This document shows positions 32,297-41,403 of a DNA stretch of 64,000 bases, in pieces. Under the pieces are notes generated by a model, which ran no database searches, was not told the DNA's origin, and saw only the letters and a list, made by a program, of their open reading frames with translations. The DNA lies in contig JANQRU010000007.1 of NCBI GenBank assembly GCA_028284415.1, positions 248,001 to 312,000 of the forward strand, in the 5' to 3' direction. A program made the translations under genes and the position numbers. How positions within the stretch are numbered: the stretch's first letter is position 1; each line of letters starts with the position of its first letter. Origin of the DNA: Pyrinomonadaceae bacterium. GTDB taxonomy: Bacteria > Acidobacteriota > Blastocatellia > Pyrinomonadales > Pyrinomonadaceae.

Positions 32297-32902
32297 TTAA
32301 CGAATAATTTCAAATGGATTTTCTTCTTGAGGTGGAAATTCTACATTTAAATAAATTTCAGCAAGTGATATTTCTGCATTGAAAGTTGGTGAATGAAATG
32401 TCGTTTCCATTCCTACAAAATCTCGATTTACCCAATCTCCATCATCATTTTTAAAGAATTGTGTGATGTGTGGGCGTTGGGTTGAAACTAAAATGTATTC
32501 GACAAAACTTTCGATGGATTTGTAATAGTTAAATTTGTCGCCACGGTCAAAGGCTTCGGTCGAATCGGATAAGACTTCAATTATCTTCTGCGGATTATTT
32601 AGCACATCCAATCCACTCATTTGAGTAAAATCTCCTTCGCCACAATAAACAGTTAAATCGGGATAACGATAAGGCGGATAATTAGGAACATTAACCCTCA
32701 AATTAGAACCAAATACTGAACAATTATCTCCCAATATAGTTCTCAAATGAAAAATAGCGTTTGAAACAATTCTCTCATGGTTTTGACTTGCTCCCGCCAT
32801 TGCCCAAATTTTTCCGTCATAATATTCATAACGCTCTTCAGAATTTTTCTCAATCTCGAAATATTCTTCCAGCGAGTATTTCTTTCTTAATTGTGCGGTC
32901 AT
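32297..32902 (-). CDS. Uma2 family (DUF820) PD-(D/E)XK nuclease-like protein
   Basis: 201 aa. Typical elements: N-terminal 'KYSLEEYFEIEKNSEERYEYYDGKIWAMAGA', 'NHERIVSNAIFHL', 'YRYPDLTVYCGE' (PD of the nuclease core), 'PQKIIEVLSDSTEAFDRGDKF' (ExL/S) and 'KSIESFVEYILVSTQRP'. The Uma2 fold is restriction-endonuclease-like, but biological roles are not established. These genes are multicopy in cyanobacteria and some other phyla and spread readily. Confidence 0.9.
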   Translation of the reverse strand: MTAQLRKKYSLEEYFEIEKNSEERYEYYDGKIWAMAGASQNHERIVSNAIFHLRTILGDNCSVFGSNLRVNVPNYPPYRYPDLTVYCGEGDFTQMSGLDVLNNPQKIIEVLSDSTEAFDRGDKFNYYKSIESFVEYILVSTQRPHITQFFKNDDGDWVNRDFVGMETTFHSPTFNAEISLAEIYLNVEFPPQEENPFEIIR

Positions 32903-32995
32903 AATTTTTTCACCTCAAAAGAATTCTGTCCGTTTTGCCGTTTTTCGTCAACTATGACAGAATATGCTATTCGTTTTAACACAATAATTTATTAG

Positions 32996-33955
<960 letters not shown>

Positions 33956-33984
33956 AAATAGCTTTAAAAAATACTAACTAAATG

Positions 33985-34015
33985 AGGAAAGTCTGATCCG
34001 GACTTTCCTTTTTTT
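33985..34015 (+). terminator. Rho-independent terminator of mdh
   Basis: AGGAAAGTC pairs with GACTTTCCT around a short loop, followed by seven T. Confidence 0.9.
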
Positions 34016-34159
34016 CGGTCAGATTGAATTATTTTTTCTATCAACTTTCAGTCAAGTTGAATGATTCGGTCGGTCAAACTGATTGAATAAGTAGCAAAAA
34101 AGTCCTCTCAAACACCTTCTTTTCCACCCTAACATCAATAAAATCAACACTTAGCCTTT

Positions 34160-34175
34160 TGGCATAATCATTGCA
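34160..34175 (+). promoter_or_regulatory. Sigma54-like promoter of the S8 protease gene
   Basis: TGGCATAATCATTGCA has correct -24/-12 spacing and one mismatch (TGGCAT for TGGCAC). It lies 71 bases upstream of the start codon. Confidence 0.5.
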
Positions 34176-34245
34176 CTTAATTAACGCGGCACGAAATGTG
34201 TGCAGACTTTATAAAAAAGTTTTTAATTCAAATTGAGGTAAAACA

Positions 34246-36888
34246 ATGAACTGCCGAAAACAAGAAAAATTTCACAAAAAAGCTATTTCGATGATGCTTT
34301 TATTTTCGATGGTGATGATCAATGTATTTGCATCACACGCTGTCGTATTTGCTCAAGATAAAAACGTCACTAAAGTAGCTAGTCAATCTAATCTGAAAAG
34401 ATTTACGACTGACTTAACTCTACTTGCTAAAGAGGACAGATTAAATTCAGATGATAAATATAAATCTGAAGTTAATCGTTTGATTCAAGTTTTAGCAAGC
34501 AAAGATTTACGCCAACCTGCTCTTTTAGATGAGACGGGTGAAGCTCAAGAATTTGTAGTTGAAGGATTAGCTAAACGCATTGCTAAGGGCGATGTTCCGG
34601 CTACTTTAAAAGACAAAAAAGTTCTGATGCTTCAAATGGATGCTGTATTTGATAACGCAAAAAGTGATGCAGATGTTTCCCACAATATTTCAACAGTTTT
34701 AAATGAACTGGCATCAACAAACGGTAATGTAATTTTATTCGTAGATGAATTAGCGAATTTCGTGGGCAGTTCTGAAATCAACGAAAAAATCATTGCAGCA
34801 GTCGCAAAAGGAAATGCCAAAATCATTGGCGGAACTTCAAAAGATGCATTCGAGGAAAGAATCGTAGCGGTTGCTGAGGTTGCTGCTATTTTCACACCTT
34901 TAATGATCGGAGACAAAAACTATAAGGGTTCACGCAGTAACGATGCGAAAAACCGAAATTCAAAACTTCGCTATCGCGGTGATAACGTTTCAGCTGACAT
35001 CCGCAGTATGTTAAAAGAAGACCCGACCGGTAAAAAACGTGTTGATGTGATCTTACAAGCTAAGGACATCAACAATGCTAGTTTCCGTGACATAATGGCT
35101 AAGCACAATGTTCAGATCAAAAACCGCATTGGTAAAACTGACACATTAGTTGTGAATATGCCTTTGAGTGCAGTTGAGGCTCTTTCAAAAAGAAACCTTA
35201 CAAACTTTATGTCGCCTGACCGTAAAATTGCAAAACTCGGTCACTTGGAAAAAACAACTGGTGCTAAAGCAGTTCGTAATCTCGGCGGAGGTAATGGAAA
35301 TAACAAACTTGAAGGAACAGGCGTAGCGATTGCGGTTGTTGACTCTGGAATGCATGTTAATCACAAAACTTTCAAACGTGGAAATTCCAGCCGAGTAGTT
35401 TACAGCCAAGATTTTACGGGCGAAGGAAACGCAGATGATAACTATGGTCACGGAACACACGTTGCGGGTATCGCGGCGGGTGGTTCAAAGAGAAATGCAA
35501 GTGCTTATCTTGGAATAGCTCCTGATGCAGACATAGTTAACTTAAAAGTTTTAGACTCAAACGGTGTCGGAAATACTTCATGGTTATTAAATGCTTTAGA
35601 GTGGATCAAGCAAAATCACGCTCAATACAACATTCGTGTTGTTAACTTGAGTCTTGGTGGAGCTGCTGTTGATTCATACACAAACGACCCTGTAAACCTC
35701 AAAGTTCAAGAATTAAATGCGGAAGGAATTTTAGTTGTTGCTGCGGCAGGTAACGATGGTAAAGCTGCTAGTGGCGAAAAAATTTACGGACATATTCATT
35801 CACCCGGTAATGACCCATCTGTTTTAACAGTAGGTGCTGTGAATACTCATGATACTGATGCAAGTTCCGATGATGGAATTACATCTTTCAGTTCAAGAGG
35901 TCCAACGAGAAGCCACTATACAGATGCTAATGGAAATCTAGTTTACGATAATGCTATCAAGCCTGATATGGTTGCTCCGGGTAACAAAATCGGTGCAGCT
36001 AAATCTAAAGTTGGAAGCTATTTACCAACAAACTATCCATCTTTGGTTGAACCGGGAATGGACATTGCAGGTGATGATGATGATGTGATGATTATGAGTG
36101 GAACATCAATGGCTGCTCCGGCTGTAGCTGGTGCTGCTGCTCTCCTTTTCCAACTCAATCCAAATCTAACACCTTCAATGGTCAAGATGATTATGCAGTA
36201 CACTGCTCAACCGCTAGCAGGTTACAACATGCTTGAGCAGGGTGCCGGACAATTAAACCTTGACGGTGCTGTTCGTTTAGCAAAAGCTTACCGCACTGAC
36301 ATTGACTTTAATTCAATGGCTTCAGGTGGGTACATGATAGCAAGCGGTCAATCAATGCCTGCAGCTTCAACAACTATAAATGGAAACACTTTTAACTGGT
36401 CAGGTGGTATTACAACCAACCACGGTTACATAAAATCTATCTATCTCGTTTACTATTTCAATAATGTTTACAGAAATGGTATGTGGTTCCAAAAAGGTGT
36501 TAGTAATAATTCTACAACCTATAACTACTATCTTAACAACGATTTTCATTACGGAATGTATATGAATTTCATGCCAAAAGTTACGGATAGTAACGGAACT
36601 TCACTTGGCGACGGTGCTGTAAAATACGCTTATGGAGTCATAATCGGAGATGGCGTGTTGCTGGGTGACGGTGTGATAGTAAGTGACGGTGTACTGTTAG
36701 CCGATGGAACTCTAGTCAGCGATGGAGTCCTGCTCGGTGATGGTGTCTTGCTAGCTGATGGAGTCCTGCTCGGTGACAGAATGGGTGCAAATGGCGTCTT
36801 ACTCGGTGACAGAATGGGTGCAAATGGCGTCCTACTCGGTGACAGAATGGGTGCTAGCACAAGTGCAAACGCAATTTTTGGAGACTAA
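34246..36888 (+). CDS. Secreted subtilisin-like (S8) serine protease with DGVLLGD repeats
   Basis: 880 aa. A signal peptide (residues 12-37) is followed by an N-terminal region with I9-like character and the S8 domain: Asp366 in VAVVDSGMHVN, His402 in YGHGTHVAGI and Ser621 in SGTSMAAPAVAG, with the oxyanion Asn in VAAAGNDG. The triad is complete. After a beta-rich linker the last 70 residues are seven-residue-type repeats (DGVLLGD, DGVIVSD, DGVLLAD) and then three 11-residue GVLLGDRMGAN units. Such tails are, from memory, common on acidobacterial S8 proteases. The protein is probably exported and surface-attached. A GNAT gene follows after 35 bases. Confidence 0.93.
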   Translation: MNCRKQEKFHKKAISMMLLFSMVMINVFASHAVVFAQDKNVTKVASQSNLKRFTTDLTLLAKEDRLNSDDKYKSEVNRLIQVLASKDLRQPALLDETGEAQEFVVEGLAKRIAKGDVPATLKDKKVLMLQMDAVFDNAKSDADVSHNISTVLNELASTNGNVILFVDELANFVGSSEINEKIIAAVAKGNAKIIGGTSKDAFEERIVAVAEVAAIFTPLMIGDKNYKGSRSNDAKNRNSKLRYRGDNVSADIRSMLKEDPTGKKRVDVILQAKDINNASFRDIMAKHNVQIKNRIGKTDTLVVNMPLSAVEALSKRNLTNFMSPDRKIAKLGHLEKTTGAKAVRNLGGGNGNNKLEGTGVAIAVVDSGMHVNHKTFKRGNSSRVVYSQDFTGEGNADDNYGHGTHVAGIAAGGSKRNASAYLGIAPDADIVNLKVLDSNGVGNTSWLLNALEWIKQNHAQYNIRVVNLSLGGAAVDSYTNDPVNLKVQELNAEGILVVAAAGNDGKAASGEKIYGHIHSPGNDPSVLTVGAVNTHDTDASSDDGITSFSSRGPTRSHYTDANGNLVYDNAIKPDMVAPGNKIGAAKSKVGSYLPTNYPSLVEPGMDIAGDDDDVMIMSGTSMAAPAVAGAAALLFQLNPNLTPSMVKMIMQYTAQPLAGYNMLEQGAGQLNLDGAVRLAKAYRTDIDFNSMASGGYMIASGQSMPAASTTINGNTFNWSGGITTNHGYIKSIYLVYYFNNVYRNGMWFQKGVSNNSTTYNYYLNNDFHYGMYMNFMPKVTDSNGTSLGDGAVKYAYGVIIGDGVLLGDGVIVSDGVLLADGTLVSDGVLLGDGVLLADGVLLGDRMGANGVLLGDRMGANGVLLGDRMGASTSANAIFGD
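36760..36858 (+). repeat. Three tandem 33-bp coding repeats at the end of the S8 protease
   Basis: Units at 36760, 36793 and 36826, each encoding G-V-L-L-G-D-R-M-G-A-N (the last ends A-S). They differ at a few third positions only, indicating recent expansion. Copy number may vary between strains. Confidence 0.85.
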
Positions 36889-36923
36889 TAATCAACATAG
36901 ACAAATAAGAAAGGAGGAACAAA

Positions 36924-37841
36924 ATGATGAACTTACAAGTTGTCTCAAATGTTGATTACAATCGAAGTGTAGATGCTCAAAGTCAAACACAATTGGTTGC
37001 AGTTCCAAACCTACAAAGATTAGAAGTATTGACAGAAGCTAACAAACACGAAGCTCTTGAACTTCTCAAAGTCCGCCCGGTTCACACAGTCGTTATGACA
37101 AGCTTTATCAACGATAACGGAATCGAAAGCGAAAATAACCGCGGTAAGTTCTATGGTTATAGAAGCGAGAGCGGAAAACTCGAAGGAGTTGCGTTGATCG
37201 GACACTCAACATTAATCGAAGCTCATACTGAAGAAGCCATGATCGCATTTGCCTTGATCGCCAGAGAATCAGAAACACCGATCAAAGTAATGATGTCAGA
37301 TGGTAAATCTATAGAAAAATTCTGGGATTACTACGCCGTTGAAGGTCAAACTCCAATGCATAATTTCACAGAATTGCTCTTTGAACTAAACTTCCCTTTC
37401 CTAGTGCAAAAATGCAAATGGGATGTACGCTTAGCCAAGCCTGAAGAACTTGAACAAGTTGCAGAAGCTCAAGCAGAAGTTGCATTCATCGAAAGTGGAA
37501 TTAACCCGATGGAAAAAGACCGTGAAGGATTCTTAAAGCGTTGCTTAAGAAGAATCGAACAAGGACGTACTTATGTAGTATTTAAGGACGGAAAACTCAT
37601 CTTCAAAGTGGATAATGTAGCTGAAACAGATAACGTAGCATATTTGGAAGGTTATTATGTTGCACCTGAGATGAGAGGAAACGGAATCGGTTCAAATTGT
37701 CTATCACAAGTCGGCTTGGAATTACTAGACAGAGTTGAGCACGTATGTGGTTTAAGTAACATTAAATTCGAAGGTGTTCATAAAAGTTTAGCGAAAGCTG
37801 GATTTAAGAATACAGATGCGTGTCAAACAATCTTTGTTTAA
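36924..37841 (+). CDS. GNAT family N-acetyltransferase
   Basis: 305 aa. A strong Shine-Dalgarno (AGGAGG) precedes tandem ATG codons at 36924 and 36927. The C-terminal domain (residues 175-300) has the GNAT layout: 'VRLAKPEELEQVAEAQAEVA', 'FIESGINPMEKDREGF', 'VAYLEGYYVAPEMRGNGIGS' (the R/QxxGxG/A acetyl-CoA loop) and 'KSLAKAGF'. The N-terminal half is a partial second GNAT-like domain. It lies directly after the S8 protease gene and may be co-transcribed; its substrate is unknown. Confidence 0.82.
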   Translation: MMNLQVVSNVDYNRSVDAQSQTQLVAVPNLQRLEVLTEANKHEALELLKVRPVHTVVMTSFINDNGIESENNRGKFYGYRSESGKLEGVALIGHSTLIEAHTEEAMIAFALIARESETPIKVMMSDGKSIEKFWDYYAVEGQTPMHNFTELLFELNFPFLVQKCKWDVRLAKPEELEQVAEAQAEVAFIESGINPMEKDREGFLKRCLRRIEQGRTYVVFKDGKLIFKVDNVAETDNVAYLEGYYVAPEMRGNGIGSNCLSQVGLELLDRVEHVCGLSNIKFEGVHKSLAKAGFKNTDACQTIFV

Positions 37842-37880
37842 CAAGAAAAAAGGATAGACAAAATGCTTTAAATCGTTCAT

Positions 37881-37928
37881 AATAGTAATGTTTTGTAATT
37901 TATCGTTACAAAACATTACTATTTTTTT
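37881..37928 (+). terminator. Rho-independent terminator after the GNAT gene
   Basis: AATAGTAATGTTTTGTAA pairs perfectly with TTACAAAACATTACTATT around a seven-base loop, followed by a T-run; an 18-bp stem is unusually long. Confidence 0.85.
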
Positions 37929-38006
37929 CTTTCCAAATCTGTACTGACACCTTACATTACTTTTTTCTCAGATAAATACCCCGTTAAATGAACATCCTCC
38001 CGGTGC

Positions 38007-38027
38007 ATAAACTTTGATAAAGTTTAT
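38007..38027. promoter_or_regulatory. Perfect palindrome abutting the start codon of the GGDEF/EAL gene
   Basis: Nine-base arms ATAAACTTT and AAAGTTTAT around GAT, ending immediately before the ATG at 38028. It replaces any Shine-Dalgarno sequence. It may be an operator or an mRNA hairpin that governs translation. Confidence 0.45.
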
Positions 38028-40529
38028 ATGAAATCCAACGGAAAAATTACGGCTTATACGATAACCCTGATGGTGGCAGGGCTTTCTTTGGTTGGATATT
38101 CTTTTTTAAACTTTCCCTACGCAAAAGCTGATTTCTATTTGATAATTCTTATCGCCTTCACACTCGGTATTGGGTCTAGAGTTACGATCCAAATTCCGCG
38201 TTTCAAATCTCACATCGCGGTATCAGATAGTTTTGTATTTTTAGCACTGTTACTTTATGGCAGTCATGTTGCGATCATCCTTGCTGCCATTGAAGCGTTT
38301 GTTTCTTCTTGGCGTTTTTGTAACCGAAAGATCACAGTATTCTTAAATGCTGCTGTGATGGGCTTAAGCACCGCAGTTGTTGCAATGGTATTGAGCTACA
38401 CGGGTTTATTACAAAGTGTCCAGTCTCATGGTGTCCATCAAAATTGGAATCAATTTATTATTGCTCTCTCAGTAATGGCTCTTACTCAGTTCGCAGCCAA
38501 CACAACTGTGGCAGCAATCTATTCAGCAATAAAAGATCAGGAAAATCTTTGGGAAACCTGGAAAACTAAGTATATTTGGACATTTGTAACCTATCTGGTT
38601 GGCTCGGCGAGTGCAGGTGTTTTATTTATTTTAACCCACTATATCGGTTTTGGTGTAGTTATTGTTTCGTTCCCGATAATACTTCTTGTCTATTTGAGCT
38701 ATAAGATGTATCTGCAAAATGTGGAAATGTCCATTTCACAAGCAGAACAAGCTGAAGAATATGCAAAAGTTCTTGAGAATCAATCAAAAGCTTTACGCGA
38801 ATCTGAAGAACGATTTCGTAGTGCTTTTGACTTTGCTCCAATCGGAATCGCTTTAGTTTCCTCAACCGGAACTTGGCTCAAAGTAAATCGTGCTTTGTGC
38901 AAAATACTTGGTTATACAGAAGAAGAATTTCTAAACAGGGATTTTCAGTCAATGCTTTTGCCGGAAGACCTCGGCGATACACTTGTCAAAATTCACCAAC
39001 TTTTAACAGGAAAAATTCAAACCTGCCAACTTGAACAAAGATATTTACATAAAACAGGTAACGTGGTTTGGGCATCCTGGAGTGTTTCACCGGTAACAAC
39101 TGCTGATTCTTCTCAGTCAAATCTTATCTTCCAAATTCAAGACATTACCGATAAAAAACTAGCTGAAGAAAAGCTTCAGTATGAAGCAACTCACGATTCT
39201 CTAACCGGCTTGCCAAATAGAGCTATGTTTATGGACAGGCTCGAAAAAGCTTTGGAAAAAGCTCATGACAATCCTAAATATAGAGTAAGCATTTTGTTCA
39301 TTGATCTGGACAGATTCAAAATCGTTAATGATAGCTTAGGACACATCATCGGTGACCAATTATTAGTTGGCATTGCTTCAAGACTAAAGCAATGTCTCCG
39401 TCCAAGAGATATTGTGTGCAGACTTGGCGGTGATGAATTTACGATCTTGGTTGAAGGAAAATATAAAGAATCTGAAATTATCAACATCGCCAATCGCGTT
39501 CAGGAAAAATTCTCTTCTCCTTTTAATTTAAATGGTAACGAAGTTTATAGTTCAGCAAGTATAGGTGTTTTACATAGCACAGAAAAACATCTCACTGCCG
39601 AGGATATGATGCGGGACGCTGACACGGCAATGTACCAAGCTAAACGTGCTGGTAAGGCAAGACACGAAGTTTTTGATCCGAATATGCACGAGGAGGCAAA
39701 ACAAACTCTCCAGATCGAAACCGATCTAAGACGTGCTGTAGAAAAAGATGAACTGAAAGTCTTCTATCAACCCATCTATTCTTTATCCGATGAAACGATG
39801 GTAGGATTTGAGGCACTTGCACGTTGGGAACATCCAACGTTAGGACATATTCCACCTGATAAATTTATACCGATTGCAGAAGAAATCGGCATAATTTATT
39901 CCCTTGGAGAACACATTCTTAAAAAAGCTTGTGTTCAAATGCAGTATTTAAGGGGTTTAAATGAAGAAAATGAAAACCTGATCCTCAGCGTCAATCTCTC
40001 TTCAAAACAATTTGCACATTCATATCTTGTGAATGATATTATGCAGGTCTTGAATGAAACAGGCTTCCCGCCTAATCGTTTGAGATTGGAAATAACTGAA
40101 TCAGTTTTCTTTGAGCATAAAACTCGTGCCATCGAAATGCTTCACCAACTGCGCGAATTAGAAATAGAAATAGACATTGACGATTTTGGAACTGGCTATT
40201 CTAATCTGGGTTATCTGACTCATTTGCCTATTTCAACACTTAAGATTGACAGAACTTTTGTTGATTCTATTGAGGAACAAGGTCATAATCTGGAAATTGT
40301 TCAAACTATCATTACTCTTGCTAGAGGTTTGGGAATGAAAGTAATTGCTGAAGGTGTCGAAAATGAAAATCAGCTTGAACAATTGAAAAAATTAAACTGC
40401 GAAGGTGCACAAGGCTATTTCTTCTCCAAACCCATGTGCTTTGACGAAGTTCAAGAATTTATTTCAAACTCTAACAATAATCTGCCACCACCAATGAGCG
40501 ATTTTCCAATAGTTTCAACATTGCAATAA
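38028..40529 (+). CDS. Membrane-bound PAS-GGDEF-EAL cyclic di-GMP protein
   Basis: 833 aa. Residues 1-225 form a membrane sensor of about seven helices (MASE1-like), followed by a short coiled coil, a PAS domain (residues ~262-385, 'ERFRSAFDFAPIGIALVSS'), a GGDEF domain with intact RLGGDEF near residue 470, and an EAL domain with EALARW near residue 597 and DDFGTGYSNLGYL near residue 725. Both catalytic sites look intact, so it may synthesise and degrade c-di-GMP; usually one activity dominates. It is monocistronic between two terminators. Confidence 0.92.
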   Translation: MKSNGKITAYTITLMVAGLSLVGYSFLNFPYAKADFYLIILIAFTLGIGSRVTIQIPRFKSHIAVSDSFVFLALLLYGSHVAIILAAIEAFVSSWRFCNRKITVFLNAAVMGLSTAVVAMVLSYTGLLQSVQSHGVHQNWNQFIIALSVMALTQFAANTTVAAIYSAIKDQENLWETWKTKYIWTFVTYLVGSASAGVLFILTHYIGFGVVIVSFPIILLVYLSYKMYLQNVEMSISQAEQAEEYAKVLENQSKALRESEERFRSAFDFAPIGIALVSSTGTWLKVNRALCKILGYTEEEFLNRDFQSMLLPEDLGDTLVKIHQLLTGKIQTCQLEQRYLHKTGNVVWASWSVSPVTTADSSQSNLIFQIQDITDKKLAEEKLQYEATHDSLTGLPNRAMFMDRLEKALEKAHDNPKYRVSILFIDLDRFKIVNDSLGHIIGDQLLVGIASRLKQCLRPRDIVCRLGGDEFTILVEGKYKESEIINIANRVQEKFSSPFNLNGNEVYSSASIGVLHSTEKHLTAEDMMRDADTAMYQAKRAGKARHEVFDPNMHEEAKQTLQIETDLRRAVEKDELKVFYQPIYSLSDETMVGFEALARWEHPTLGHIPPDKFIPIAEEIGIIYSLGEHILKKACVQMQYLRGLNEENENLILSVNLSSKQFAHSYLVNDIMQVLNETGFPPNRLRLEITESVFFEHKTRAIEMLHQLRELEIEIDIDDFGTGYSNLGYLTHLPISTLKIDRTFVDSIEEQGHNLEIVQTIITLARGLGMKVIAEGVENENQLEQLKKLNCEGAQGYFFSKPMCFDEVQEFISNSNNNLPPPMSDFPIVSTLQ

Positions 40530-40530
40530 A

Positions 40531-40562
40531 AAAGGCAAAAAGCATATGCTCTTTGCCTTTTT
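40531..40562. terminator. Bidirectional terminator between the GGDEF/EAL gene and sdhB
   Basis: AAAAAGGCAAAAAGCATA is followed by TGCTCTTTGCCTTTTT, giving an AAAGGCAAA/TTTGCCTTT-type stem with A- and T-runs at either end, between convergent genes. Confidence 0.8.
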
Positions 40563-40581
40563 CCGTTAGTTGATAATTGAT

Positions 40582-41394
40582 TTATTTTCTAAGCCATCCG
40601 AATAATCCGTGAACGGTTACTTCACGATTGGTTTCATAGATAGCTCTGGTCAAAGGTAATCCCATCGGACAAACCTGAACACAATTTTGCGAATTACCAC
40701 AATTGGCAATGCCGTCATCATCCATCAAGGCTTCTAAACGATCATCGCGTGTATTCTTTCCTGTCGGATGCATATTAAACAGTCGGACTTGAGCGATAGC
40801 TTGTGGACCGATGTAATTATCATCATGATATTGTGGACAAGCTTCCAGGCAGCATCCACATGTCATACAACGCGAATAAGCATATCTTTCGCTTTGAACT
40901 TCTTGAGAAGTTTTTGGTCCTGGACCGAGATCATAACTACCATCCAACTCAATCCAAGCATGCACTTTCTTAAGATGGTCAAACATCGGATTACGATCAA
41001 CCTTGAGATCACGAACATTTGGAAATTTGGTCATTGGTTGTAGATCAATTGTGTTTCCACCTGATTCAATCAAAATATCATCAACCAAGGCTGAACAGGA
41101 TTGACGGACACGACCATTTATAACCATCGTACAAATTCCGCAAACCTGCTCAAGACAATTCATATCCCAAACCGGTGGCGTTGTCTCTTTCCCATCTGCC
41201 GTGACAGGATGCTTTCGTATATCCATCAATACAGAAATAATGTTCAAATTTCTGCGATATGGAATTTCGAAAGTTTCTGTATATTGTTGTGAATCAAGAT
41301 TTTCACGCCTTTTTATATTTACCTTAATTACTTGAGGCGGATTATCTAGTGTTTCTTTTTCTGCTACTGCTCCGTTGCCATTTGCTGCACTCAT
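40582..41394 (-). CDS. sdhB: Succinate dehydrogenase iron-sulfur subunit
   Basis: 270 aa. Cluster ligands are complete: 2Fe-2S in NCLEQVCGICTMVINGRVRQSC (CxxxxCxxC then C, cited as motif), 4Fe-4S in CMTCGCCLEACP and 3Fe-4S in CGNSQNCVQVCPMGLPL. It passes electrons from SdhA to quinone. The sequence with N-terminal extension and 'DLKVDRNPMFDHLKKV' is of the Bacillus/Acidobacteria (b558-type) group. It ends the sdhCAB operon. Confidence 0.96.
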   Translation of the reverse strand: MSAANGNGAVAEKETLDNPPQVIKVNIKRRENLDSQQYTETFEIPYRRNLNIISVLMDIRKHPVTADGKETTPPVWDMNCLEQVCGICTMVINGRVRQSCSALVDDILIESGGNTIDLQPMTKFPNVRDLKVDRNPMFDHLKKVHAWIELDGSYDLGPGPKTSQEVQSERYAYSRCMTCGCCLEACPQYHDDNYIGPQAIAQVRLFNMHPTGKNTRDDRLEALMDDDGIANCGNSQNCVQVCPMGLPLTRAIYETNREVTVHGLFGWLRK

Positions 41395-41403
41395 ATTTTC
41401 TCT

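Noticed and set aside
36630-36860. Minus-strand reading frame rich in Pro-Ser-Thr
   Set aside because: It is the antisense of the DGVLLGD coding repeats and has no independent support.
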